Assembly (NCBI RefSeq): GCF_003719335.1
Contig: NZ_RIAS01000003.1
Coordinates: 62,001-126,000 of the forward strand
Length of the DNA stretch: 64,000 bases
Reading direction: 5' to 3'
Source of the DNA: Paenibacillus amylolyticus
GTDB taxonomy: Bacteria; Bacillota; Bacilli; Paenibacillales; Paenibacillaceae
This document shows positions 55,274-63,355 of the stretch, in pieces. The translations under genes and the position numbers were made by a program. Numbering within the stretch: the stretch's first letter is position 1; each line of letters starts with the position of its first letter. Below the pieces are notes generated by a model. It did not search any database. It saw nothing but the letters and a program-made list of their open reading frames with translations, and was not told the DNA's origin.

Positions 55274-55437
55274 TTATATCACAGCGTATTTTTGCATTCA
55301 ATCTTTTTTATTACGCTCATGAGACCTTTTCCTTTCAAAGGCCCAACATTTTAAATTATAATTCCACTCTCATTAAAGCCTTTTGGTCTATTCCAAGGGG
55401 CTTTATTTCATTTGATGCGCTACGTTTCCATACGTAA
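55270..55437 (+). CDS. Candidate 55-residue small ORF
   Basis: ATG 55270 overlaps the stop of the 14-codon ORF (ATGA), suggesting coupling, and the frame continues to TAA at 55435-55437. However, the frame runs through the terminator hairpin at 55375-55404, so most transcripts would lack its end. It is therefore weak as a protein gene. The product is rich in Phe, Tyr and Ile. Confidence 0.25.
   Translation: MIISQRIFAFNLFYYAHETFSFQRPNILNYNSTLIKAFWSIPRGFISFDALRFHT
55375..55404 (+). terminator. Terminator of the short transcript
   Basis: AAAGCCTTTTGG / CCAAGGGGCTTT form a 12-bp stem (two G-U pairs) with 6-nt loop, followed by ATTTCATTT. Together with the promoter at 55184 it defines a transcript of about 190 nt. 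Confidence 0.75.
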
Positions 55438-55596
55438 AGGACTCCTACTTCCCATTTTGATCGGATCAGGCAAACCTTTGATTGAAATATACTACAGTTT
55501 CATTAGAGAACCATGACATAATAGAACAGAAAACAGCCATCCTATTAGATATGTGAAATACGTGGCAACTTTGATTTGAAAGGAATTGTGATCACG

Positions 55597-56577
55597 ATGG
55601 AATACGTTAAGCTTGGTAATACAGGACTCGATGTCTCTCGCTTTTGTCTCGGATGTATGGGCTTTGGTGATGCCAGTAAATGGGTTCACGAGTGGGTGCT
55701 GAACGAAGAAGACTCCCGATCCGTGATTCGCAAGGCGCTGGATCTAGGTATTAATTTTTTTGATACGGCCAATATCTACTCACTCGGCACAAGTGAAGAA
55801 TATTTAGGACGAGCTTTAAAGGACTATGCGAGCCGGGATGAAGTTGTGATTGCGACCAAGGTTCATGGGCGAATGCATGAAGGCCCCAACGGCTCCGGGT
55901 TGTCCAGGAAAGCCATTTTGAGTGAAATTGACAAAAGTCTGAAACGACTCGAAACCGATTATGTAGATTTGTATATCATTCATCGATGGGACTACAACAC
56001 GCCTATCGAAGAAACGATGGAAGCACTCCATGATGTGGTGAAGTCCGGTAAAGCCAGATATATTGGTGCTTCGGCTATGTTTGCGTGGCAGTTCCAGAAA
56101 GCATTATATACAGCGGAGAAAAATGGCTGGACCAAATTTGTTTCGATGCAAAACCATTTGAACCTGATTTACCGTGAAGAGGAACGGGAGATGCTTCCGC
56201 TGTGCAAAGAGGAAAAAATCGGCGTTACGCCATACAGCCCACTCGCATCCGGCAGATTGACAAGAGATTGGTCTGTGACCACACATCGTTCAGAGACGGA
56301 TGTGATACAGAAATCAAAGTACAATGCCACAAGTGACGCGGATCGCATTGTTGTCGAACGGGTGGCGGCTATTGCCGAGAAGTATGATGTGCCTCGTACA
56401 CACATTGCTCTGGCATGGCTGTTACAGAAAGAGACTGTGACTGCTCCGATTATCGGCGCAACGAAACATTCACATCTCGATGTTGCGATTGCTGCATTGT
56501 CCGTAAAGCTGAATTCAGAGGATGTCGCTTTTCTAGAAGAGCCTTATATACCACATCCTGTCGTGGGCGCACAATAA
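55597..56577 (+). CDS. Aldo/keto reductase
   Basis: The 326-residue TIM-barrel NADPH enzyme has the family tetrad region: Asp and Tyr in FFDTANIYSLGTSEE, Lys in VIATKVHG, and His in YIIHRWD. The C-terminal cofactor segment is APIIGATKHSHLD. It is close to YajO/YhdN-type reductases that detoxify aldehydes. ATG 55597 has AAAGGA 12 bp upstream. It precedes an alcohol dehydrogenase with its own MerR switch, so the area may handle carbonyl stress. Confidence 0.9.
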   Translation: MEYVKLGNTGLDVSRFCLGCMGFGDASKWVHEWVLNEEDSRSVIRKALDLGINFFDTANIYSLGTSEEYLGRALKDYASRDEVVIATKVHGRMHEGPNGSGLSRKAILSEIDKSLKRLETDYVDLYIIHRWDYNTPIEETMEALHDVVKSGKARYIGASAMFAWQFQKALYTAEKNGWTKFVSMQNHLNLIYREEEREMLPLCKEEKIGVTPYSPLASGRLTRDWSVTTHRSETDVIQKSKYNATSDADRIVVERVAAIAEKYDVPRTHIALAWLLQKETVTAPIIGATKHSHLDVAIAALSVKLNSEDVAFLEEPYIPHPVVGAQ

Positions 56578-56669
56578 ACATTATAGATGGAGCATCATAA
56601 AACATACTTATGATCCGTCAACGATATGACCGTAAGGTGTTAGGGTCTTCAAAATGTTATCGTAAAAAC

Positions 56670-56710
56670 AAATAGCCCCTCCTTTCCTTATGCGGAAATA
56701 GGGGCTATTT
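56670..56710. terminator. Terminator between convergent reductase and dehydrogenase genes
   Basis: AAATAGCCCCT / AGGGGCTATTT with inner TTTCC/GGAAA. A-rich and T-rich flanks allow use on both strands. Confidence 0.85.
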
Positions 56711-56776
56711 ACTGATGCTCAGTTTTATTTATTCAAAGGCGAAGGCGTTAACTAAACTCTCTTCCCACCTGCTCTT

Positions 56777-57817
56777 TTAAATGGTGCTTGTATCAATTAC
56801 AAAGCGATATTTAACATCTGAAGCGAGTACACGCTTGTATGCTTCGTCAATCTGATCTGCCGAAATAACCTCAATGCTAGGTGCAATATCATGCTCGGCG
56901 CAGAAATCAAGCATTTCTTGTGTCTCACGTATGCCACCAATCATCGAACCGGCGAATGAACGACGATGTCCGATCAGCGAGAATGCATTGACGGCGAGTG
57001 GCTCAGGCGGAGCCCCTACATTAACGAGTGTGCCGTCCAACTTGAGCAGCGAGAAATAAGCATTGATATCAATGCTGGCACTTACTGTATTAATGATCAG
57101 GTCTAATGAGCCTGCCAGCTTTTCGAATGTTTCCGGTTCGTTCGTTGCGTAGTAGTGGTCTGCCCCAAACTGCAATCCGTCTTGCTTTTTACTCAGGGAT
57201 TGAGAAAGAACGGTAACCTCAGCTCCCATCGCATGTGCGATTTTAACCGCCATATGACCGAGGCCACCCATCCCTACGACTGCAACCTTCTTACCCGGAC
57301 CAGCGCCCCAGTGATGCAACGGAGAATAGGTGGTAATTCCGGCACATAGCAGAGGTGCAGCAGCATCCAGCTCAATATTGTCAGGAATGCGCACTACAAA
57401 ATCCTCGGTTACCACGATATGTGTGGAATAACCGCCTTGGGTTGGCTCACCGTATTTGTCTACTCCTGCATATGTTGGAATGTTACCTTTCAGGCAGTAC
57501 TGCTCTTCTCCTTTACGGCAATTCTCACATTCGCCGCAAGAGTCGACCATACATCCAACGCCTACTCGGTCGCCTACTTTATATTTTGTTACACCACTTC
57601 CTACTTCGGTCACAATCCCGGCAATTTCGTGACCCGGTACGAGTGGATAATTGACGGGTCCCCACTCCCCATGGGCTGTATGAATATCCGAGTGGCAGAT
57701 ACCAGCAAACTTAATTTCAATTAATACATCCGTGGTATCCAGATCACGGCGGTTAATTTCTGCGGAACGGAAGGCTTGATCGGGTCCATCCACGGCTCTG
57801 GCTTTAGCTGTAATCAA
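56777..57817 (-). CDS. Zinc alcohol dehydrogenase (YahK/AdhA type)
   Basis: This 346-residue enzyme has the catalytic zinc motif [21 protein letters not shown], four-Cys structural zinc loop [15 protein letters not shown] and nucleotide motif [11 protein letters not shown]. It oxidises alcohols or reduces aldehydes with NADP(H). The start is TTG with GAGGAGG 8 bp upstream. The promoter has the 19-bp spacer and dyad of MerR activation (57853-57883), and the MerR gene is divergent. This arrangement parallels formaldehyde/aldehyde-inducible adhA-adhR of Bacillus. Confidence 0.93.
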   Translation of the reverse strand: MITAKARAVDGPDQAFRSAEINRRDLDTTDVLIEIKFAGICHSDIHTAHGEWGPVNYPLVPGHEIAGIVTEVGSGVTKYKVGDRVGVGCMVDSCGECENCRKGEEQYCLKGNIPTYAGVDKYGEPTQGGYSTHIVVTEDFVVRIPDNIELDAAAPLLCAGITTYSPLHHWGAGPGKKVAVVGMGGLGHMAVKIAHAMGAEVTVLSQSLSKKQDGLQFGADHYYATNEPETFEKLAGSLDLIINTVSASIDINAYFSLLKLDGTLVNVGAPPEPLAVNAFSLIGHRRSFAGSMIGGIRETQEMLDFCAEHDIAPSIEVISADQIDEAYKRVLASDVKYRFVIDTSTI

Positions 57818-57852
57818 TATGATAACCTCCTCATGATTTTGGAATCTTCTTT

Positions 57853-57883
57853 ATCTTACGCCCTATAGTTAACTCTAGGTCAA
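57853..57883 (-). promoter_or_regulatory. MerR-type promoter/operator for the alcohol dehydrogenase
   Basis: On the minus strand TTGACC, 19-bp spacer, TAAGAT. The spacer dyad reads CCTATAGTTAACTCTAGG on the plus strand (57862-57879). The core TAGAGT-N2-ACT resembles the dyad at 41938-41953. Confidence 0.8.
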
Positions 57884-58027
57884 ATGTTTTGCTCTACTTT
57901 TTTAAAAAAAGTGTTCGTTTTGACATCACTCCTGACCGCATGATAGAATTCACTCGCATCAGCGAAAGCCATGCAGCCTACCGGCTTTAATCTCGATCTG
58001 ATCTAGAACTGAAAGGAACAACCCTAT

Positions 58028-58450
58028 ATGACATATTCCATTAGTGAAGTCGCTAAAAAATTGGATCTGACTGTGTATACATTACGCTATTATGACAAAG
58101 AGGGGCTCATGCCCTTCGTCGAACGCAATTCGACCGGAACGAGACAATTCAAGGAGTCCGATATTGATTTTCTGAAAATAATCCAATGTTTGAAAGCTAC
58201 AGGAATGCCTATCAAGGATATCCGGGAATTCATAGCCTGGTGCTCTGAAGGTGATGCAACCTTGCATCAGAGGTATGACATGTTTTCCGAACGCAAAGCC
58301 TGTGTAGAAGCTCAGATGGAGGAACTCCGGAGAACAATGGAAGTTATTGAGCATAAGCGCAGTTATTATCAGCAGGCCATTGAAGCTGGAACGGAGAACA
58401 TTCATAAAACTGCACTGGCTCCTAACCCTGAGCACGCAGCAAGCTCCTAA
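58028..58450 (+). CDS. MerR-family regulator (AdhR type)
   Basis: The 140-residue protein begins with the MerR winged helix (ISEVAKKLDLTVYTLRYYDKEGL) followed by a dimer coiled coil. A Cys in AWCSEG (about 77) is at the position of the redox/aldehyde-sensing Cys of AdhR/NmlR relatives, and others follow. It diverges from the alcohol dehydrogenase and should activate that promoter. AAAGGAA precedes the ATG. An AraC gene follows after 23 bp in the same direction. Confidence 0.9.
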   Translation: MTYSISEVAKKLDLTVYTLRYYDKEGLMPFVERNSTGTRQFKESDIDFLKIIQCLKATGMPIKDIREFIAWCSEGDATLHQRYDMFSERKACVEAQMEELRRTMEVIEHKRSYYQQAIEAGTENIHKTALAPNPEHAASS

Positions 58451-58473
58451 AGTAAATGAAAGGATCTTATCCT

Positions 58474-59379
58474 ATGTCTAAGCCATATCAGCAGCAGTTA
58501 GTTGAACTTGCCAGACTTATTCATCCGTACACGGTCAATGAAGGTGTCAATTCAACCGAGCTTCCCTCCCTTTCTCTGATTCGTGAATCTGACATCACTG
58601 AGCCGATTTTCAGGTTGAACGAAGCTTCTTTTTGTATCGTCGTTCAGGGTCAAAAGGAAATGCTGCTCGGACAAGAACGTTTCCAGTACGGATCTGGCAG
58701 CTATATTGTAGCTACGATGGATTTGCCTGTAAGCGGCCAAGTCATAGAGGCTTCGCCTGCCACTCCTTATCTCGCATTAAAGCTTGAATTCACATGCAGT
58801 GAAATTCTGGAGATAGTTCAGCATACCCGTCTCTCTCCTATGTCGAACGATGCTACCAGACGAGCCATGTATGTGAGCAAAACCTCTCCAGAACTGCTGA
58901 ATGCCGTGATCCGATTAGCTCAGTTGCTTGAAGGGGACGCGGAGGATATCTTCATGCTCTTCCCGTTGTTTAAAAAGGAGATTTTGTACAGAATACTAAA
59001 AGGACCTCAGGGCAGTGCACTGAAGCAGATGGCACAAGAAGGATCACACACGTATCGTATTCGTAACGTGATCGAACACATGGTGACACATATTAGTCAG
59101 CCAGTCCGGATTGAAGAACTGGCGGAGCTGGCGAATATGAGCCAGGCTTCCTTCCATCGACATTTCAAAGCAGTTACTGCGATGAGCCCGCTTCAGTTCA
59201 TCAAACAACTGCGTTTACAAGAAGCTCGTCGTCTGTTAATGTCTCAAGCTGTGGACGCATCAGAGGCTGCTTATCAGGTTGGATACGAGAGTCCGTCACA
59301 ATTCAGCCGTGAGTATTCCCGCTTGTTTGGTTGTCCTCCAATGGAGGATATTAAACGATTGAGAGGGAGTATGTACTAA
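58474..59379 (+). CDS. AraC-family regulator with AraC_N domain
   Basis: This 301-residue regulator has an N-terminal AraC_N-type cupin (about 20-160: FCIVVQGQKEMLLG, ATMDLPVSGQV). The C-terminal double helix-turn-helix is ELANMSQASFHRHFKAVTAMSPLQFIK and VGYESPSQFSREYSRLFG (about 205-295). Proteins of this subgroup are often encoded beside aldo/keto reductases or alcohol dehydrogenases, matching this locus. ATG 58474 follows AAAGGA at 9 bp. Confidence 0.92.
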   Translation: MSKPYQQQLVELARLIHPYTVNEGVNSTELPSLSLIRESDITEPIFRLNEASFCIVVQGQKEMLLGQERFQYGSGSYIVATMDLPVSGQVIEASPATPYLALKLEFTCSEILEIVQHTRLSPMSNDATRRAMYVSKTSPELLNAVIRLAQLLEGDAEDIFMLFPLFKKEILYRILKGPQGSALKQMAQEGSHTYRIRNVIEHMVTHISQPVRIEELAELANMSQASFHRHFKAVTAMSPLQFIKQLRLQEARRLLMSQAVDASEAAYQVGYESPSQFSREYSRLFGCPPMEDIKRLRGSMY

Positions 59380-59411
59380 CATCTTCCCTTAACATTATCT
59401 CGATCCACGCA

Positions 59412-59444
59412 AAGAGGCTTCCACCTAAACGGTGAGAGCCTCTT
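59412..59444 (+). terminator. Terminator after the MerR-AraC pair
   Basis: AAGAGGCT / AGCCTCTT with inner ACC/GGT, followed by CTTTTCCTT. Confidence 0.8.
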
Positions 59445-59490
59445 CTTTTCCTTGGTTCAATTTGCTCTAAATACAGTCTGCCTGCTGAAA

Positions 59491-60531
59491 CTACTTGGAT
59501 GCCGAAAGTAAGCTATCCGTAATAAATTTAAGCTGTCCTTCCAACGATACCGGATCATTATAGGTGTCAGACGATGGATCTAGCTGAAATACATGATTGG
59601 CTTTCACAGCCGGGAGGTTTTTCCATAACGTATTTTCATATACCTTCCTGGCATCACTTTGATCTCCAGACCACGGGCTGGTGAAAATAATGTCCCCTGC
59701 ATACTCCGGCACCACCTCCATCGAGATAGAAGCCCAGCCCGTTCCGCTATCAATCGCTTCCGCTTGGGCCTTGGTTGGTGCTTTAAGTCCAAACTCGCCG
59801 TAGATGATCTCTCCCCCGCGACCATAGTTATGACCGAACACAAATAACCCTTTTTCATATGGATTCAAAATGGATACGGTACGATTGCCTACAGCAGCTA
59901 AGACTTTTGGTTTCAGCTCGTTAATCTGAGCACTCCATTGGGTAACCCACGCTTTGGCCGCATCTTCTCTGTTCGTGAGTTTGCCCATCTCCAGCATCAA
60001 ATCTTTGTAATTGCGCTTACCGTATTCCATCTGCACAACAGGTGCAATCTGTGACAGCTTGTCGATGCCTTCTGTACCCGTGTACACAAAAATCAGATCA
60101 GGTTTCAGAGCAAGTAGCTGCTCTGGCGTAGGCGCCTGTTCACCTAAATCTGTTGTTCCTTGAGCAGCAAGTTGCTCTTTGATGTATTTGTTATTCATCG
60201 CGCCTGAATTTGCTCCAACGACAGGAGCATCCAGTGCTACAAAGTATCCTGTAGAGAAGGCCGTCAGATCTACAATCCGTTTAGGATTTTTCGGCACTTT
60301 CACTTCACCAGCATCAGACTGGAATAAAACCATCTCATCTTCTGCACCTGCTCCTGTGTCGGTCGAACCATCTGAGTTGCTACTTGTTTTGCCTACGGCA
60401 TCTGATGATGCAGCAGTGTTCTCTTCTCCATCTTTAGCTGGATTTGTAGCAGACTGACCACATGCGCTCAGGATGAGTATGAACACCAGCGCCATCATCA
60501 TCCATATTGAACTTCTTTTCGTACTACGCAA
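59491..60531 (-). CDS. Iron-siderophore-binding lipoprotein
   Basis: The 346-residue protein has a lipoprotein signal (LILSACGQ, Cys24), a Ser/Asp-rich linker (about 30-70) and a class III periplasmic-binding fold (NPKRIVDLTAFSTGYFVALDAPVVG, ALKPDLIFVY, FGHNYGRGGEIIYGEFGLKAP). It captures ferric siderophores for an ABC importer. The permease and ATPase are not adjacent, so it is an orphan. The start is TTG with GGTGGGG upstream. A consensus Fur box lies 46 bp upstream. Confidence 0.92.
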   Translation of the reverse strand: MRSTKRSSIWMMMALVFILILSACGQSATNPAKDGEENTAASSDAVGKTSSNSDGSTDTGAGAEDEMVLFQSDAGEVKVPKNPKRIVDLTAFSTGYFVALDAPVVGANSGAMNNKYIKEQLAAQGTTDLGEQAPTPEQLLALKPDLIFVYTGTEGIDKLSQIAPVVQMEYGKRNYKDLMLEMGKLTNREDAAKAWVTQWSAQINELKPKVLAAVGNRTVSILNPYEKGLFVFGHNYGRGGEIIYGEFGLKAPTKAQAEAIDSGTGWASISMEVVPEYAGDIIFTSPWSGDQSDARKVYENTLWKNLPAVKANHVFQLDPSSDTYNDPVSLEGQLKFITDSLLSASK

Positions 60532-60576
60532 AATAACCCCACCTTTAGTGTATTGGATTCTATCAATTAAATGATA

Positions 60577-60593
60577 TTGATAATCGTTATCAA
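60577..60593. promoter_or_regulatory. Fur box
   Basis: TTGATAATCGTTATCAA is a perfect 17-bp dyad matching the Bacillus Fur/iron-box pattern (TGATAAT-N-ATTATCA type). It predicts iron repression of the siderophore-binding protein. Confidence 0.85.
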
Positions 60594-60841
60594 CGATATC
60601 ATGACTCTAGCATTTTGACAATACAAGTTTAATATATTCATTTCTCACTTCGTCTACTCCTTGCAAAACAGCCTCTCCCTTACATTTCTACTGGAAATTT
60701 CATTCCAAACTTGCCATCTAGTAAGTTAAAAGGCTATCATCATGAGAGTGGATAGAGAGATTTAACAAAGAGAATGATTTTAGAGTATGGTTTTAGAACA
60801 TGGTTTTAGAGATTGTAGAGAAATGTTTCAAGGAGGACAAG

Positions 60842-61675
60842 ATGGATCAGATTATACTGTGGTTAAAGTACTTTTTTTTGGGCATTGTTCAAGGTGCAAC
60901 GGAGCCGATTCCAGTCTCCTCCAGCGGTCATTTAATTATTGCCCAGCGCCTAATGGGACTGAAGCAAAACGGCCTTTCTTTTGAAATTTTGACGAACACC
61001 GCCTCATTAATTGCCATTGTTTTTATTTTTCGGGAAGACATCATGAAGCTGATTACCGGTGGATGGGGTTACTTAACAACTCGTAAACCGGAATATCGGG
61101 CAGATAAACCGGAATATCGGGCAGACTTTATGTTTTGCTTATATATCGTTATCGGTACGATTCCTGCTGCCGTTGCTGCTGTGCTGTTCAAAGATCAGAT
61201 TGAGAGCATCTTCTCATCTGTTTATACGGTCGCAGTGGCCCTGCTAATTACGGGTGTAGCGCTCTGGCTTATTCGTAATCTGCGCGGCCGCAAACAGGAC
61301 GGTGATTTAAAAACAAAGGATGCTGTGCTGGTTGGACTTGCTCAAGCCGTTGCTCTTATTCCGGGCATCAGCCGTTCGGGTGCTACCGTTATTTCGTCCA
61401 TTGCAGTCGGCATGAAGCAGGAAACGGCGTTAAAGTTCTCCTTTATGCTCTACATCCCGATCAGTATCGGCGGTTTGATCATGGGCGCTTCAGATATAGC
61501 GCATGATCCTAACCGTTCTCAGCTCGCTATTCCTTACCTGATCGCGTTTATTACGACGCTGGTCGTTACCTATTTCTCGATGAGATGGTTTATGGGCATT
61601 ATGGCCCGAGGCAATCTGAAGTATTTTTCATATTACTGTTTTGCGGCAGGAACATTGTTACTTATCTTTTTATAA
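60842..61675 (+). CDS. uppP: Undecaprenyl-diphosphatase (UppP/BacA)
   Basis: This 277-residue membrane enzyme regenerates the lipid carrier for cell-wall synthesis and can give bacitracin tolerance. Conserved motifs are QGATEPIPVSSSGH near the N-terminus and ALIPGISRSGAT in the second half, both facing the active site. ATG follows AAGGAGG at 5 bp. The loop after helix 2 has a perfectly in-frame duplication, KPEYRAD twice (61084-61125). The 310-bp spacer upstream (60532-60841) holds the Fur box and a direct repeat ATGGTTTTAGA (60787, 60800). Confidence 0.94.
   Translation: MDQIILWLKYFFLGIVQGATEPIPVSSSGHLIIAQRLMGLKQNGLSFEILTNTASLIAIVFIFREDIMKLITGGWGYLTTRKPEYRADKPEYRADFMFCLYIVIGTIPAAVAAVLFKDQIESIFSSVYTVAVALLITGVALWLIRNLRGRKQDGDLKTKDAVLVGLAQAVALIPGISRSGATVISSIAVGMKQETALKFSFMLYIPISIGGLIMGASDIAHDPNRSQLAIPYLIAFITTLVVTYFSMRWFMGIMARGNLKYFSYYCFAAGTLLLIFL
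61084..61125 (+). repeat. 21-bp in-frame tandem duplication within uppP
   Basis: Two 21-bp units (61084-61104, 61105-61125) differ only at the last base and encode KPEYRAD twice. The near identity suggests a recent slippage event. Confidence 0.9.
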
Positions 61676-61698
61676 AAGAGATTCTCTATACACAGCAA

Positions 61699-61723
61699 AG
61701 GGACAACTATCGCGGTTGTCCCT
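61699..61723 (+). terminator. Terminator of uppP
   Basis: AGGGACAAC / GTTGTCCCT with CTTTTATT after, 23 bp beyond the stop. Confidence 0.88.
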
Positions 61724-61827
61724 CTTTTATTAGGATTCATGACAACCGTATCTTTTGGCAGTCCCTATTCGTTTACTTAAGAAATGTAAAGATCTATTGA
61801 AACTTGTTATTAGGAGGTTTGATGTTG

Positions 61828-62484
61828 ATGTTAATTTCGAAAGGAATCCAGATGCTTGAACTCGATTTCGAAGGGGTTATGATTCATCCTGTTCTGATAT
61901 GGGATGAAAAAACAGCCGTGTTAATTGATTCCGGTTTTCCGGGACAATATGACGATTTATGTCTTGCATTAGAGAAGATAGGCGTGCCGATCAGCCAACT
62001 AAAAGCAGTGATTTTGACGCATCAGGATGTGGACCATATAGGCTGTCTTCCCGAGATTTTGCAGGAGTGTGGTACGGGGGTCAGGATATATGCACACGAA
62101 CTGGATAAGCCGTATATTGAGGGACATCTCCCACTTCTCAAAGACGACCACCTGGAACATCCTCCAAAAGGCAAGATTGATGAAACTGTAACGGATGGTC
62201 AGGAATTGCCGTTTTGCGGCGGAATTCGCGTTATTCACACGCCTGGGCATACTCCTGGTCATATCAGCCTTTATTTAATGCGTAGCAAAACGCTGATCGC
62301 CGGAGATTCCATGTACAGTGTTAACGGCCAGCTTGGAGGTATTCACGTTCCGACTACACTGGATATAGAGGCAGCGCGCTTCTCCTTGAAAAAGTATCTG
62401 GCACTAGACATTTCATCCGTAATTTGTTATCACGGTGGTCTCAGTGATATGCATATAAAGGAACAGATCTCACGGCTGATTTAG
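61828..62484 (+). CDS. Metallo-beta-lactamase-fold hydrolase
   Basis: This protein of about 218 residues has the zinc motif THQDVDHIG (HxHxDH type with Gln/Val variation: T-H-Q-D-V-D-H), HTPGHTPGHISLY, LIAGDSMYS and the late His in VICYHGG. It is a general MBL hydrolase, probably a thioesterase or lactonase; the substrate is unknown. Two ATG choices (61822, 61828) follow AGGAGG at 4 and 10 bp. It lies downstream of the uppP terminator, so it has its own promoter. Confidence 0.88.
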   Translation: MLISKGIQMLELDFEGVMIHPVLIWDEKTAVLIDSGFPGQYDDLCLALEKIGVPISQLKAVILTHQDVDHIGCLPEILQECGTGVRIYAHELDKPYIEGHLPLLKDDHLEHPPKGKIDETVTDGQELPFCGGIRVIHTPGHTPGHISLYLMRSKTLIAGDSMYSVNGQLGGIHVPTTLDIEAARFSLKKYLALDISSVICYHGGLSDMHIKEQISRLI

Positions 62485-62521
62485 AATTAAAAATGCAGAT
62501 TCCAGTTTCTATTTTCATATA

Positions 62522-63145
62522 TTAAGGTTTGGTATACTGTAAAATGGCTGTCGCCGCTCGCACTCGCAGCACTTCTTCTTCGCTTTCCAAGGCTTCTTTC
62601 AGCACTTGAAGTGCCGCTTGAATCAAAGCTTCATCCACATTTGCTGTGAGAGTGTTGCTTGTTTCGGCTGCTGCGCTGACTGCAAGCGCGCGATCCAGCT
62701 GAGCTTCTGATACAGGATGCTCAAATTTCACGAGGATGGATGGTGTGTTCCACAAAGCTTGGACTTTATCGTTCAATTCTGCGTATGGAATACGTCCTAA
62801 CCAAGTGATTCCCCGACGGTGACAGATCAATTCATCCTCAGCACCTAAGGAGTCGTCGTAATAATAATCTCCGATATCCCCTACATAGGTCCATTCCTCA
62901 TCCCTTATTAAGACGTAGTCCCCATCCTGCATTAGGTTAGCAAACATATGTAGTGTTGCAAGTGTATGAGTTAATTCCGTCTCCCCCAGGCTATACCGCT
63001 TAGCCAGTTGTTCTTTCCATTGCTCCGGTGGTGTAAGCTCAAGGTTCCCTAGACCAGACCAAGGGATGCCAATGAAGTTATCTTCCAGAAATGATGTTGT
63101 CCTGTTGAAGCCTTGCAATATAGTTTGAATGTAATACAGATTCAT
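62522..63145 (-). CDS. Possible stand-alone DNA-reader domain protein, function unknown
   Basis: The 207-residue product has an N-terminal half (about 20-150) with the pattern FIGIPW-LGNL, FANLMQDGDYVLI, YVGDIGDYYYD, CHRRGITWLGRIPYAEL. From memory this resembles the N-terminal reader domain found before Mrr-type restriction nucleases. No nuclease motif follows. The C-terminus (about 150-207) is helical (LDRALAVSAAAET, LQVLKEALESEEEVLRVRAATAIL). ATG follows GGAAGG at 7 bp. The assignment is tentative; it may have no restriction role. Confidence 0.6.
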   Translation of the reverse strand: MNLYYIQTILQGFNRTTSFLEDNFIGIPWSGLGNLELTPPEQWKEQLAKRYSLGETELTHTLATLHMFANLMQDGDYVLIRDEEWTYVGDIGDYYYDDSLGAEDELICHRRGITWLGRIPYAELNDKVQALWNTPSILVKFEHPVSEAQLDRALAVSAAAETSNTLTANVDEALIQAALQVLKEALESEEEVLRVRAATAILQYTKP

Positions 63146-63264
63146 TGGTGTTCCTTCCTTTCACTCATTCATATGAACATAATTAGTCATTGTAACATCA
63201 GCGGTGTCTCTTTCAAACTTACACATTCTTAAACTCATACCAACCTTTTTTTGTTATATCCTAA

Positions 63265-63305
63265 GGCTATAACTAGATATAATATAAGGGAATTACGTTA
63301 TAGCC
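63265..63305. promoter_or_regulatory. Inverted repeat around the putative metE promoter
   Basis: GGCTATAAC (63265-63273) and GTTATAGCC (63297-63305) are perfect inverted copies flanking a TATAAT (63278-63283). This fits an operator over the -10 and start site. I saw no SAM riboswitch core here. Confidence 0.5.
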
Positions 63306-63355
63306 GTGTATTTGTGATAAATTTTTGTTAACACATTGCAGAGGGGTTATGGCAA

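Noticed and set aside
63146..63355. SAM (S-box) riboswitch or T-box upstream of metE.
   Set aside because: I could not find the conserved core sequences of either; only an inverted repeat around a -10 element is visible.
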